This document shows positions 1-6,808 of a stretch of 8,306 bases of DNA, in pieces. The notes under the pieces are model-generated. The model searched no databases and was not told the DNA's origin. It was given only the letters and a program-made list of their open reading frames with translations. How positions within the stretch are numbered: position 1 is the stretch's first letter; each line of letters begins with the position of its first letter. Location of the stretch: positions 1 through 8,306 of the forward strand of contig JAEUVI010000445.1 of assembly GCA_016787105.1 (NCBI GenBank), given 5' to 3'. Source of the DNA: Chitinophagaceae bacterium (GTDB taxonomy: Bacteria > Bacteroidota > Bacteroidia > Chitinophagales > Chitinophagaceae). Both the position numbers and the translations under genes were made by a program.

Positions 1-20
1 CAATAGCCAATTTTTTTCCA

Positions 21-60
21 GGGCGAAAAAAGCCCGTAAAACACATTGGATTTACGGACT
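21..60 (-). terminator. Rho-independent terminator after the solenoid gene
   Basis: Read on the minus strand, CCGTAAA (57-51) pairs perfectly with TTTACGG (40-34) across a 10-nt loop. Two nucleotides later comes a run of six U (31-26). The structure starts 28 nt past the stop codon of the solenoid gene, as expected for an intrinsic terminator. A second short dyad, GGGC/GCCC (21-24 and 32-35), overlaps the U-tract. No gene is visible between 1 and 84. Confidence 0.7.
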
Positions 61-84
61 AAACAGGTTTTATGTTTCAGTTCT

Positions 85-1134
85 CTATTTCATTTTCAAT
101 GTAATTTTTCCGCTTCCTGCATGCACTTTTACCAATGCGCCACCGCCGTTCAGTGTGCCTGTCATATCATCATCTTCTTTTGAGCCGCTGAAATTTGTAA
201 GTGGATCTACTTTTATTTTATTACCATGCAGGTCAAGGTTTACGCCTTTGTCCTTTGGAAGCGACAATGTGATGTTGCCTCCGGAGTTATCAAGCTTTAC
301 ATAGCTTCCCAATTTCACTACTTCCACATCAATGTGGCCGCCGCTTGTAGATGCTTCCACGCTGCATGCAAGCCTGTTTAAATCTACACTGCCACCGGAT
401 GTATGTGCGTATAACTCACCTTCAATATTATCGCCACTTACAGATCCTCCGCTTGTTCTTGCATTTACTTTACCACTCAGGTCACGAAGTGTTAATGAAC
501 CTCCTGATGTATTCAGTTCAATATTCCCGGTACAGTTCTTTGCCTCAATGCTGCCGCCGCTTGTTGAAAGATCGATATCATCCTTCGCATTGTGCAATGA
601 AATACTGCCGCCTGAAGTACGTCCTTTGATAACGCCGCTTACATCATCAACAGTTAAACTACCACCGCTTGTTTTAAAATCCTGTGAGCCTGACAGGTTG
701 GATAATGCAATACTACCGCCGCTGGTAGAAAGTTTGGTAGCAATATCTTTCGTTACATATATTTTGAAAGAAATACTGAGGCCTTTTTTCCAATTAAAGT
801 TGATTTGCTTTTTTTGTTTTGCGATAGCAGATAATTGTCCGCCGGATACGCCTATCTCCAGAGTATAATTTTCATCCAGTCTTTTCTGAATTTCATCTTT
901 ATTTAGGAAACTATTGCCCTTCCAGTTGTTCGCACGTACATACACTTCTATGCGTGCTTCTGATGCGGCCACACCTTCTACAGTGATAGAGCCTCCTGAT
1001 GTTTCAACCAACACTTTCTGCAATGATTCATTACTCAGCGATTTTACAATATATGGATCTTTTTCAGCATTAAACTGTGCGTTCACCGCTATTGCGAATG
1101 CGGATACTAATAAAAGAGAAAATAACTTTTTCAT
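85..1134 (-). CDS. Exported SGG-repeat beta-solenoid protein, DUF4097/DUF2807-like putative adhesin
   Basis: This 349-residue protein starts with a clear Sec signal peptide: MKK, then a hydrophobic stretch, then a probable cleavage site after VNA before Q20. There is no lipobox cysteine. An N-terminal region (about 21-130) holds two isolated SGG motifs at 46 and 97. A solenoid follows in which SGG recurs at 138, 156, 174, 192, 210, 228, 246 and 264, an exact 18-residue period, with a last degenerate turn at 284. Each turn reads roughly TSGGSI-x-hydrophobic-x-N/D-hydrophobic-x-G. This is the pattern of DUF4097/DUF2807 'putative adhesin' proteins, which are predicted right-handed beta-solenoids. 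Their molecular role is mostly unknown, so location in the periplasm or on the cell surface is as far as I would go. No type IX secretion C-terminal domain is seen. The start is supported by the signal peptide directly after the first ATG. The gene is 420 nt downstream of permease A, separated by repeats, and is followed by its own terminator. No convincing promoter was found. Confidence 0.85.
   Translation of the reverse strand: MKKLFSLLLVSAFAIAVNAQFNAEKDPYIVKSLSNESLQKVLVETSGGSITVEGVAASEARIEVYVRANNWKGNSFLNKDEIQKRLDENYTLEIGVSGGQLSAIAKQKKQINFNWKKGLSISFKIYVTKDIATKLSTSGGSIALSNLSGSQDFKTSGGSLTVDDVSGVIKGRTSGGSISLHNAKDDIDLSTSGGSIEAKNCTGNIELNTSGGSLTLRDLSGKVNARTSGGSVSGDNIEGELYAHTSGGSVDLNRLACSVEASTSGGHIDVEVVKLGSYVKLDNSGGNITLSLPKDKGVNLDLHGNKIKVDPLTNFSGSKEDDDMTGTLNGGGALVKVHAGSGKITLKMK
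295..726 (-). repeat. Eight 54-nt coding repeats (18-residue solenoid turns)
   Basis: This is the DNA for residues 137-280 of the solenoid protein, exactly eight units of 54 nt with no insertions or deletions. Each unit begins with a T-S-G-G motif. Synonymous codons for Ser-Gly-Gly differ between units and the rest of each turn has diverged. The periodicity is therefore held by protein structure and is not a recent slippage expansion. The GGT/GGC-rich repeats also create a long shadow reading frame on the plus strand. Confidence 0.85.
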
Positions 1135-1180
1135 GTGCTAATGTTTATTTGTGATTTTGATTTTTATAAAATTTTATGTT

Positions 1181-1283
1181 ATCAGCTTTCTATTCTTTGT
1201 TCATCGTCTGTTGTGTCACTCACTTGTACGTTCGGTTCGTTATTCGGCCTCATCCTCCACCTCCTTCTCCCAAGGAGAAGGAG
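1181..1283. repeat. Degenerate intergenic repeat unit 1, ending in an inverted hairpin copy
   Basis: The segment opens with ATCAGCTTT at 1181, continues with TTCTTTGTTC and a GTxxxGTGxCACTC-like stretch, and so resembles the first third of the two clearer units at 1322 and 1442. It ends with GGCCTCATCC (1247-1256), the exact reverse complement of the end of unit 2. After it comes a perfect 10-bp hairpin, CTCCTTCTCC / GGAGAAGGAG, around the loop CAA (1261-1283). The hairpin module is thus in the opposite orientation to the other two copies. It is non-coding. Confidence 0.5.
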
Positions 1284-1321
1284 CGGCAATGTAAATCTTT
1301 AATCATCTATATCACTACCAC

Positions 1322-1437
1322 ATCAGCTTTAGTTCATTATTCTGCATTTTCGAAGACTCTTGTTTCTATTCGCTTTTCCGAAAAGCGAGGGCTGTGGACT
1401 GATAGCCTTCTCCTTTGGAGAAGGTCGGGATGAGGCC
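1322..1437. repeat. Intergenic repeat unit 2, with two hairpins
   Basis: This 116-bp unit starts with ATCAGCTTT and ends with GGATGAGGCC. It contains a 7-bp hairpin, CGCTTTT-CCG-AAAAGCG (1371-1387). It also contains an 8-bp hairpin, CCTTCTCC-TTT-GGAGAAGG (1406-1424). The unit is followed 120 bp later by unit 3 in the same orientation. The central 42 nt (1355-1396) match unit 3 (1476-1517) at all but five positions. Short reading frames through it have no recognisable protein features. Confidence 0.7.
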
Positions 1438-1441
1438 ACCA

Positions 1442-1553
1442 CATCAACTTTAGTTCTTTGTTCTGCTTTTGTGGCGACTCCTGTTTCTATCCGTTTTTCC
1501 GAAAAGCATGGGCTGTGTGCCATTCCTCTTCTTCGGAGAGGTCAGGTGAGGCC
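1442..1553. repeat. Intergenic repeat unit 3, with hairpin, abutting permease A
   Basis: This 112-bp direct copy of unit 2 starts with ATCAACTTT and ends with TGAGGCC, one base before the last codon position of permease A. Its terminal hairpin has changed to CCTCTTC-TTC-GGAGAGG (1525-1541), with one G-T pair. The stem is kept although the sequence differs from CCTTCTCC in unit 2, which hints at selection or exchange among related elements. It lies just 3' of the permease A stop. It could help end or stabilise that transcript, but there is no U-tract. Confidence 0.7.
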
Positions 1554-1554
1554 T

Positions 1555-3927
1555 TTATTCTGTCCTTAACGATTTCACCGGGTTTGCATTCGCTGCTTTT
1601 ATCGCCTGGTAGCTCACTGTCAATACTGCTATCAATACAGATATAATACAAGCAGCTGCAAACACCCACCACTGAATGTTCACACGATAAGGATATTCCA
1701 TCAACCATTTACTCATCAGCCACCATGCAACCGGTGCTGCCAGTACAAATGAAATGATAACGAGTTTTACAAAATCCTTTGATAGCAAAGTTGTGATACC
1801 GGTTACAGAAGCTCCCAGCACTTTACGTACACCAATTTCTTTTATCCGGTTTTCTGCCATATAAGTAGCGAGGCCAAACAAACCCAGGCAGGAAATAAAA
1901 ATGGTAAGGCCAGCAAACAATGCGGCAAGTGTACCTTGCTGTTGCTCGTTTTCAAACTTGCGGGCATATTCCTCATCTACAAATTTTATATCAAAAGGAA
2001 ATTCCGGGTTATACTTTCTGAAAATTTTTTCGGTGGCTTTTATATTGTCAGCCATCGTGTTTTTGTCATTAAATTTTATGAGTGTTGTTTCAAACCAATT
2101 GCCAGCTGCACCAAAAATAAGTGTTGGCCGTATAGGCTCGTAAGGATTTGTAAGAATGAAATCTTTTACAACGCCAACTATATGCCACTCTCTTCCATTG
2201 TCTTTTACAATTTTACCAATCGGTTCTTTGAATTTCATTACTTTCAATGATGCTTCGTTGATGATCATCGCGCTTGAATCCGTAATGAATTGCCTCAAAT
2301 CGAAATCCCTGCCGGCAGTAAACTTCAACCCGACTGTTTTTGCAAGACTTTCATCTGCATAAAAGCGATAAAAATCAGTTTTATCATTTGGGTCTTTTCC
2401 TTCCCATTCCTGTCCCCAGCCATCACTCCATACATTGGTAATAGGCGAATTTGTTTTTACCATGGATGTTGCTATTCCAGAGGAAAGCATTTCATTTTTG
2501 ATGACAGTATAATTTTTCTTCAGATCGCCGGTGAGGTAATGAAAGGCAAGATGGTTTTTATCATAACCATTATCCCTGTTCTGGGCATAGTCTATCTGTT
2601 GCTTTACTATAATGGTACAGATAATAAGAACGATTGCAAACCAGAATTGCAGCACTACTAATATTTTGCGTGGCGTAACCAATGCGTTTGCCTTTTTGAA
2701 AGTGCCTTTCAATACTTTTACAGGCTGGAATGATGAGAGAAAGAATGCAGGGTAACTACCAGCAAGTAATCCTGTAAACAGGATGAAGCCGATGCCGGAT
2801 ATCCATGTGTAAATATTTCCAAAATCCAGGAAAAGCTCTTTCTGCGTCAATTTATTGTAAGCAGGTAATGCCAATAAAACGATAGCAACGGCAACAATTC
2901 CTGCGAGAAATGCAAGCAAAATGGACTCGCCGATAAACTGGCTGATGAGTGATGATTTTTGTGCGCCGACAACCTTTCGTATACCAACTTCTTTTGCTCG
3001 CTTCTCACTACGCGCTGTACTCAGGTTCATAAAGTTGATACAGGCGATTAATAATATAAACGCGGCAATGGTGCCGAACAATTTTACAAACGTCATCCGG
3101 CCCCCATTATCTTCTACTCCATTTGTAAAGCTTGAATAAAGCCTCCAGCGGCTGATTGGATAAATAAACATCTCCCATTTATCCTTTTTCGCTTCTTCAT
3201 CATATTTCTGTTTGAGTACCTGTATTTTTGGTGCAACGGAAGCATAAGTTGTATTGGGTTTCAGTAATACATAAGTGCGTGTACTATTATTGCCCCAGTT
3301 GCTATCATCTTCATTGCGGTATTGCAAATAAGACCAGGGTAGTATGTATTCAGATTTGAAACGTGTATTATCCGGAAAATCTTTTGCAATACCTGTAACA
3401 GTGAAATTATCCGTGTTATCAACCTTTACTATTTTCCCCATCGCATCTTCATTACCAAAAAGACTTTTTGCAAGTTTTTCAGTAAGCACAATGGAATGCA
3501 TATCGTTTAGCGCTGTCGCCGGATTTCCTTTTAATAAGGGAAAGCTGAATAACTGAAAAAAACCTGTATCTACAATATTTCCCTGGCGCGAAATTTTTTT
3601 CTCACCAACTGTCAGTAGGAAATTGCTTTCCCAATTTACTCGTACAGCTCTTTCTACTTCGGGCAGATCATGTTCCAGTGTTCTTGCCAGTATTTTCGGA
3701 GTTGTATTCCAGCACATTTTCTTACCATCGAATGAAGCACGGTTCCATGCTTCATATATCCTGTCTTTATTTTTATGAAACTGATCGTAGCTTAACTCAC
3801 TTTGTATCCACAGCATTATTAAAATAGCACTGGCCATACCAATAGCAAGGCCAACAATATTAATTGCGGAAAATCCTTTGTTGCGTAATAAATTTCTGTA
3901 AGCGACTTTAAAAAAATTGCGAATCAT
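1555..3927 (-). CDS. Permease A: two-module FtsX/MacB-like ABC transporter permease
   Basis: This is a 790-residue inner-membrane protein, typical in length for the Bacteroidota two-module permeases. The N-terminus MIRNFFKVAYRNLLRNKGFS leads into TM1 (about 20-42). Next come a MacB-like periplasmic core domain (about 43-280), TM2 (284-308) and the cytoplasmic coupling segment RAKEVGIRKVVGA (310-322). TM3-TM4 and TM5 (about 430-452) follow. The second periplasmic domain contains IINE (555-558) and VGVVKDF (584-590). TM6 (667-690), RIKEIGVRKVLGAS (704-717), TM7-TM8 and the tail ANPVKSLRTE complete it. In MacB/LolCE proteins such membranes and domains transmit ATP-driven motion to the periplasm. 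No Walker A/B or LSGGQ motif is present, so an ATPase must come from elsewhere, and the substrate is unknown. The frame stays open to an ATG at 3987, but I prefer 3927: family members begin there, and the upstream 20 residues (LAPVRLQKN...) look non-coding and overlap a candidate promoter. It is separated from B by 403 nt and probably transcribed on its own. Confidence 0.88.
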   Translation of the reverse strand: MIRNFFKVAYRNLLRNKGFSAINIVGLAIGMASAILIMLWIQSELSYDQFHKNKDRIYEAWNRASFDGKKMCWNTTPKILARTLEHDLPEVERAVRVNWESNFLLTVGEKKISRQGNIVDTGFFQLFSFPLLKGNPATALNDMHSIVLTEKLAKSLFGNEDAMGKIVKVDNTDNFTVTGIAKDFPDNTRFKSEYILPWSYLQYRNEDDSNWGNNSTRTYVLLKPNTTYASVAPKIQVLKQKYDEEAKKDKWEMFIYPISRWRLYSSFTNGVEDNGGRMTFVKLFGTIAAFILLIACINFMNLSTARSEKRAKEVGIRKVVGAQKSSLISQFIGESILLAFLAGIVAVAIVLLALPAYNKLTQKELFLDFGNIYTWISGIGFILFTGLLAGSYPAFFLSSFQPVKVLKGTFKKANALVTPRKILVVLQFWFAIVLIICTIIVKQQIDYAQNRDNGYDKNHLAFHYLTGDLKKNYTVIKNEMLSSGIATSMVKTNSPITNVWSDGWGQEWEGKDPNDKTDFYRFYADESLAKTVGLKFTAGRDFDLRQFITDSSAMIINEASLKVMKFKEPIGKIVKDNGREWHIVGVVKDFILTNPYEPIRPTLIFGAAGNWFETTLIKFNDKNTMADNIKATEKIFRKYNPEFPFDIKFVDEEYARKFENEQQQGTLAALFAGLTIFISCLGLFGLATYMAENRIKEIGVRKVLGASVTGITTLLSKDFVKLVIISFVLAAPVAWWLMSKWLMEYPYRVNIQWWVFAAACIISVLIAVLTVSYQAIKAANANPVKSLRTE

Positions 3928-3979
3928 ATGCTTTGTTGTGCTGTAAAATAGAGTTGTATTTTTTTGCAGTCTTACTGGT

Positions 3980-3995
3980 GCCAACAAAGTGCCGG
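3980..3995 (-). promoter_or_regulatory. Sigma-54-like -24/-12 promoter element for permease A
   Basis: On the minus strand the sequence reads CCGGCAC-TTTGT-TGGCA. GG at 3993-3992 and GC at 3981-3980 are separated by exactly 10 nt, as in RpoN promoters (TGGCAC-N5-TTGC). It keeps GGCAC and GCA but has C for T before the GG and TG for TT before the GC. Transcription would begin near 3968, giving a leader of about 40 nt to the ATG at 3927. Phased repeats lie further upstream, where enhancer-binding proteins usually bind. This is inferred from pattern only. Confidence 0.35.
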
Positions 3996-4024
3996 ATGGT
4001 CATCTTAGTGATTTACAGTTGTAT

Positions 4025-4104
4025 AGTTATACAGGCTATACATGCCAGTTCGTTTTCGATACAGAAACTGTCCGGTTTTGATACACTTTATAAACTGCTT
4101 ATAC
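4025..4104 (-). promoter_or_regulatory. Phased direct repeats upstream of permease A, candidate regulator binding sites
   Basis: Two 18-bp direct repeats, CAGTTCGTTTTCGATACA (4046-4063) and CTGTCCGGTTTTGATACA (4068-4085), match at 14 of 18 positions and are offset by exactly 22 bp, two helical turns. Weaker echoes of the ATAC core occur at 4038 and 4101, so ATAC recurs at 4038, 4059, 4081 and 4101. A small dyad, TGTATAG/CTATACA (4020-4026 and 4036-4042), covers the near edge. The cluster is about 120-160 nt upstream of the permease A start and about 60-135 nt upstream of the inferred transcription start. That suits an activator or enhancer-binding protein. The regulator itself is not encoded in this window. 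Confidence 0.4.
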
Positions 4105-4247
4105 GCTCATTTTCATAACCAAATGTGGGACGAAGGGGCCAGGGGTATTGTTACAGCGAGCTTAGGTTTTTGATTAAAATAATTTGGAGGTAGCTTTTAA
4201 TGAACCTAAATGGGAAAGACAACATCTTTTTTGATCGAAGTAGCAGG

Positions 4248-4279
4248 TTCTTTATCATCTTTAAAAAGATGATGAAGAA
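4248..4279 (-). terminator. AT-rich hairpin downstream of permease B
   Basis: TTCTTTATCATCTT (4248-4261) pairs with AAGATGATGAAGAA (4266-4279) around the loop TTAA. This is a 14-bp stem with one G-T pair on the plus strand, which becomes an A-C mismatch in minus-strand RNA. It lies 51 nt past the stop of permease B, where a terminator or 3'-stabilising stem would sit. It lacks a trailing U-tract on the minus strand, so termination is uncertain. Apart from this, 4105-4330 shows no gene or clear motif. Confidence 0.3.
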
Positions 4280-4330
4280 TATAATGCTGTTGGCGAGTTC
4301 ACTATAATTATCCAAATAGCTACCAGGCCA

Positions 4331-6781
4331 TCACTCCGTACGGAGTGACTTTACCGGGTTTGCTACTGCGGCTTTTATTGCCTGGAAACTAATTGTAAAC
4401 ATTGCGATAACGATAGCACATAATCCGGCAGCCACGAACATCCACCATTGTATTTCTATTCTGTATGTAAACTTTTGCAGCCATTTATTCATAGCCCACC
4501 ATGCCACCGGCGCTGCTACCAGCAATGCCAATATCACCAACTGTATATATTCTTTGGATAATAGCCGTACAATACCGGAAACAGAGGCGCCCAATACTTT
4601 TCTTATTCCTATTTCTTTAGTTCGCTGAAAAGCAGTTAGTGTTACCAGTCCAAATAATCCAAGACAACTGATAAAAATGGCAATAATAGTTGCAAGATTG
4701 ATAAGCGTGGAAAGATTTCTTTCCTGTACATATAATCTTTCCAGTTCTTCATCATAAAATGTGTAGGAAAAAGTTTCAGGGGGATAAAACTGGTACCATG
4801 CTTTTTCTATTGCTTTGATAGTCGCCTGCCATTGCGAAGGGTCATGACTTTGCAATTTAATATTGAAAGTATTCTGATTGCCTTTATCACTTGACAATGC
4901 GGCAGGTTGAATCACTTTATAAAAATCCTGGAGATGAAAATCTTTAACCACACCTACTATCGGGTATTTTCCATCGCTTTGTCCTATGAATTTGCCCAAC
5001 GCATCTTGCGGTGACGAAAATCCAAATGCACGAACGGCCGATTCATTTATTACAAATTCATTCGTTGTATCAGATACATGCAGGTTCCTGCCGGCGAGTA
5101 ATTTTAACTGGTACAAATTAATATAAGCTGTATCAACCCATTTTTTAAATACCTGGCGGGCAATGGGCTCTTTTCCATCTTGTGCATATTCATATTCACT
5201 TGAAGAATAGCCATCTGATAATGGAGAATTTCCCAACGAAATTCCTTGTATCCCCTTTTCTTTTTTTAATTCATTAAACAGGGTTATTTTTTTGTTTTCA
5301 TACTTATTATCAAAAACATACTTCCAGGGAATATTTACAAGCAGTACAGCATCTTTATCAAAGCCCATATCGCTTTTGACAGTATACTGCAGTTGACGGC
5401 CAATAATCAAGGCGCAGGTAATAAAAATAAGCGCTATTACAAACTGGAAAGTAATAAGTACTTTTTGCAGGCTGAAGCGATACCCGGTTTTTTTACTAAC
5501 CAGGAAACTACGAAATACATTTATTGTTTTTACCCTTGTAATTAACCATGCGGGATATATACCTGCAAGTAATGTAATGAGAATAATTAAGAGGAACATT
5601 ACACCTGCCAATTGCCAGGCGTTTCCGAACGGCGTTATTCCTTCGGGGATAATATCTTTTAAAAGCCAGAAACCAAAAATGCTGAGAAAGCTGGAAAGCA
5701 TTCCTGCGATTAAAGTAGTTAATAATGTTTCACTTAAAAATTGGGTAATCAATTGTGATTGACTGCTGCCCAGCGTCTTTCTTACTCCTATTTCTTTTGC
5801 CCGTTGGGGAATGCGGGCTACACTCATGTTTACATAGTTAATACAGGCAAGTAATAAAAGAAATATACCAATACCAATTAACCCGTACAATACAGGTTTA
5901 CTTGCCTTTCGAAAATTATATTCCTGTATGTAAGTTGAGAAATGAGAAGCATTTAATGGTAGTAATTCAAACCAGCGTTTGGATTTGAAAGAGTTTTCAC
6001 GTTTCTCTTCAAATTCTTTCCACTTCTTATTGGCTATGCTTTCTACCTGCTTCAGTACTGTCGCCGGGTTTGTTCCTTGTTTTAGTTGCAGGTATAATTT
6101 GTCTGTTCCGTTTGTATTTGTCCAGGATGAAAGCTCGTACGGCTTTGTTGATAATACAATAAACTCCTGGCCGGTAAACTCTGTGGGAGAGGTAATGTCA
6201 GCTACAATTCCGGTTATCGTTCTTTGTGTCGTATCCCTGCCATAATAAGTAAGTGTATTATTTATAATTTCATCCATGCGCATACCGGGAAAATATTTTT
6301 TAGCGCGGCTTTCAGTAAGAACGACACTTTCAGGTTTAGTAAGTGCGGAAGATTTATTGCCGGCTATCCAGTGGTAGGGAACCATGTTAAAATAATTGGA
6401 ATCGGTGGCAACGATATTCGCGGGATCATCAACAATCAAAGGCGCTGTTGAATTGCTATTCACTTTTACGGCATTCATCCATTTTCCATGTACAGCTACT
6501 GTATTTTCAAGGCCGCTTATCTGCTCACGTACTGAAAGGTATAACGGAGCTGATACACCGCCATTGTATGATTCTTTATCATCGAATATAAATCCCGATA
6601 TTACACGATAAATTCTTTCTTTTCCAGGCACATTTTTTTCATAGCTGAATTCATAGCTTACAATGCGGAAAATAATCCAGCAGGCGCTTATGCCTATTGC
6701 AAGCCCGAATATATTCAGCGTTGTAAATAAACGATAGCGCCACAAATGCCGCAATGTACTGGTGAAGTATTTCTTTATCAT
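4331..6781 (-). CDS. Permease B: two-module FtsX/MacB-like ABC transporter permease
   Basis: This complete 816-residue inner-membrane protein is a paralogue of A and C. It begins MIKKYFTSTLRHLWRYRLF and has TM1 at about 20-43, then a first MacB-like periplasmic domain (about 44-295). TM2 (298-320) is followed by the coupling segment RAKEIGVRKTLGSS (327-340) and by TM3-TM4. TM5 (443-462) leads to a second periplasmic domain with FVINE (576-580) and IVGVVKDF (608-615). TM6 (698-718), QRTKEIGIRKVLGAS (729-743), TM7-TM8 and the tail ANPVKSLRTE finish the protein. Topology is thus two MacB-like halves in one chain, with no ATP-binding domain. The start is supported by the family N-terminus and an AGGAAAG ribosome-binding site. 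It follows C by 27 nt, so the two are very likely one operon. The last codons and stop form a perfect 18-bp palindrome. Cargo is unknown; macrolide, peptide and lipoprotein export are family precedents only. Confidence 0.9.
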   Translation of the reverse strand: MIKKYFTSTLRHLWRYRLFTTLNIFGLAIGISACWIIFRIVSYEFSYEKNVPGKERIYRVISGFIFDDKESYNGGVSAPLYLSVREQISGLENTVAVHGKWMNAVKVNSNSTAPLIVDDPANIVATDSNYFNMVPYHWIAGNKSSALTKPESVVLTESRAKKYFPGMRMDEIINNTLTYYGRDTTQRTITGIVADITSPTEFTGQEFIVLSTKPYELSSWTNTNGTDKLYLQLKQGTNPATVLKQVESIANKKWKEFEEKRENSFKSKRWFELLPLNASHFSTYIQEYNFRKASKPVLYGLIGIGIFLLLLACINYVNMSVARIPQRAKEIGVRKTLGSSQSQLITQFLSETLLTTLIAGMLSSFLSIFGFWLLKDIIPEGITPFGNAWQLAGVMFLLIILITLLAGIYPAWLITRVKTINVFRSFLVSKKTGYRFSLQKVLITFQFVIALIFITCALIIGRQLQYTVKSDMGFDKDAVLLVNIPWKYVFDNKYENKKITLFNELKKEKGIQGISLGNSPLSDGYSSSEYEYAQDGKEPIARQVFKKWVDTAYINLYQLKLLAGRNLHVSDTTNEFVINESAVRAFGFSSPQDALGKFIGQSDGKYPIVGVVKDFHLQDFYKVIQPAALSSDKGNQNTFNIKLQSHDPSQWQATIKAIEKAWYQFYPPETFSYTFYDEELERLYVQERNLSTLINLATIIAIFISCLGLFGLVTLTAFQRTKEIGIRKVLGASVSGIVRLLSKEYIQLVILALLVAAPVAWWAMNKWLQKFTYRIEIQWWMFVAAGLCAIVIAMFTISFQAIKAAVANPVKSLRTE

Positions 6782-6783
6782 GG

Positions 6784-6790
6784 CTTTCCT
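6784..6790 (-). promoter_or_regulatory. Ribosome-binding site of permease B
   Basis: On the minus strand AGGAAAG ends two bases before the ATG at 6781, with its AGGA core about 5 nt away. It fixes the start of permease B and lies within the 27-nt gap after permease C. That is consistent with re-initiation in a shared C-B transcript. Purine-rich sites like this are not universal in Bacteroidota, so it is supportive, not decisive. Confidence 0.5.
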
Positions 6791-6808
6791 GTTACAAGGT
6801 TTTTAATT

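Noticed and set aside
332..868. A 178-codon open frame on the plus strand, opposite the solenoid gene
   Set aside because: It is the antisense shadow of the Gly/Ser-rich 54-nt repeats, giving a PPLV-rich translation. It has no signal or domain and the minus frame is clearly the coding one.
1322..1553. The two direct units considered as a CRISPR array or integron attC sites
   Set aside because: Units are long, adjacent and degenerate, with no short exact repeats and unique spacers. There are no cassette genes and no cas or integrase genes.
1176..1708. Several 60-85-codon frames on both strands across the intergenic repeats
   Set aside because: They simply translate the repeat units in different frames, share no family features, overlap one another and run into permease A.
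3965..3981. A second GG...GC pair downstream of the sigma-54-like element (minus strand GGCACCAG...CTGCA)
   Set aside because: The GG-to-GC spacing is 13 nt instead of the required 10.
3933..4118. A 61-codon plus-strand frame in the gap upstream of permease A
   Set aside because: It has no recognisable features and overlaps the likely control region and the start of permease A on the other strand.
4162..4209. Inverted TTAGGTT/AACCTAA pair (4162-4168 and 4203-4209)
   Set aside because: It is only 7 bp across a 34-nt loop in AT-rich DNA, which is expected by chance.
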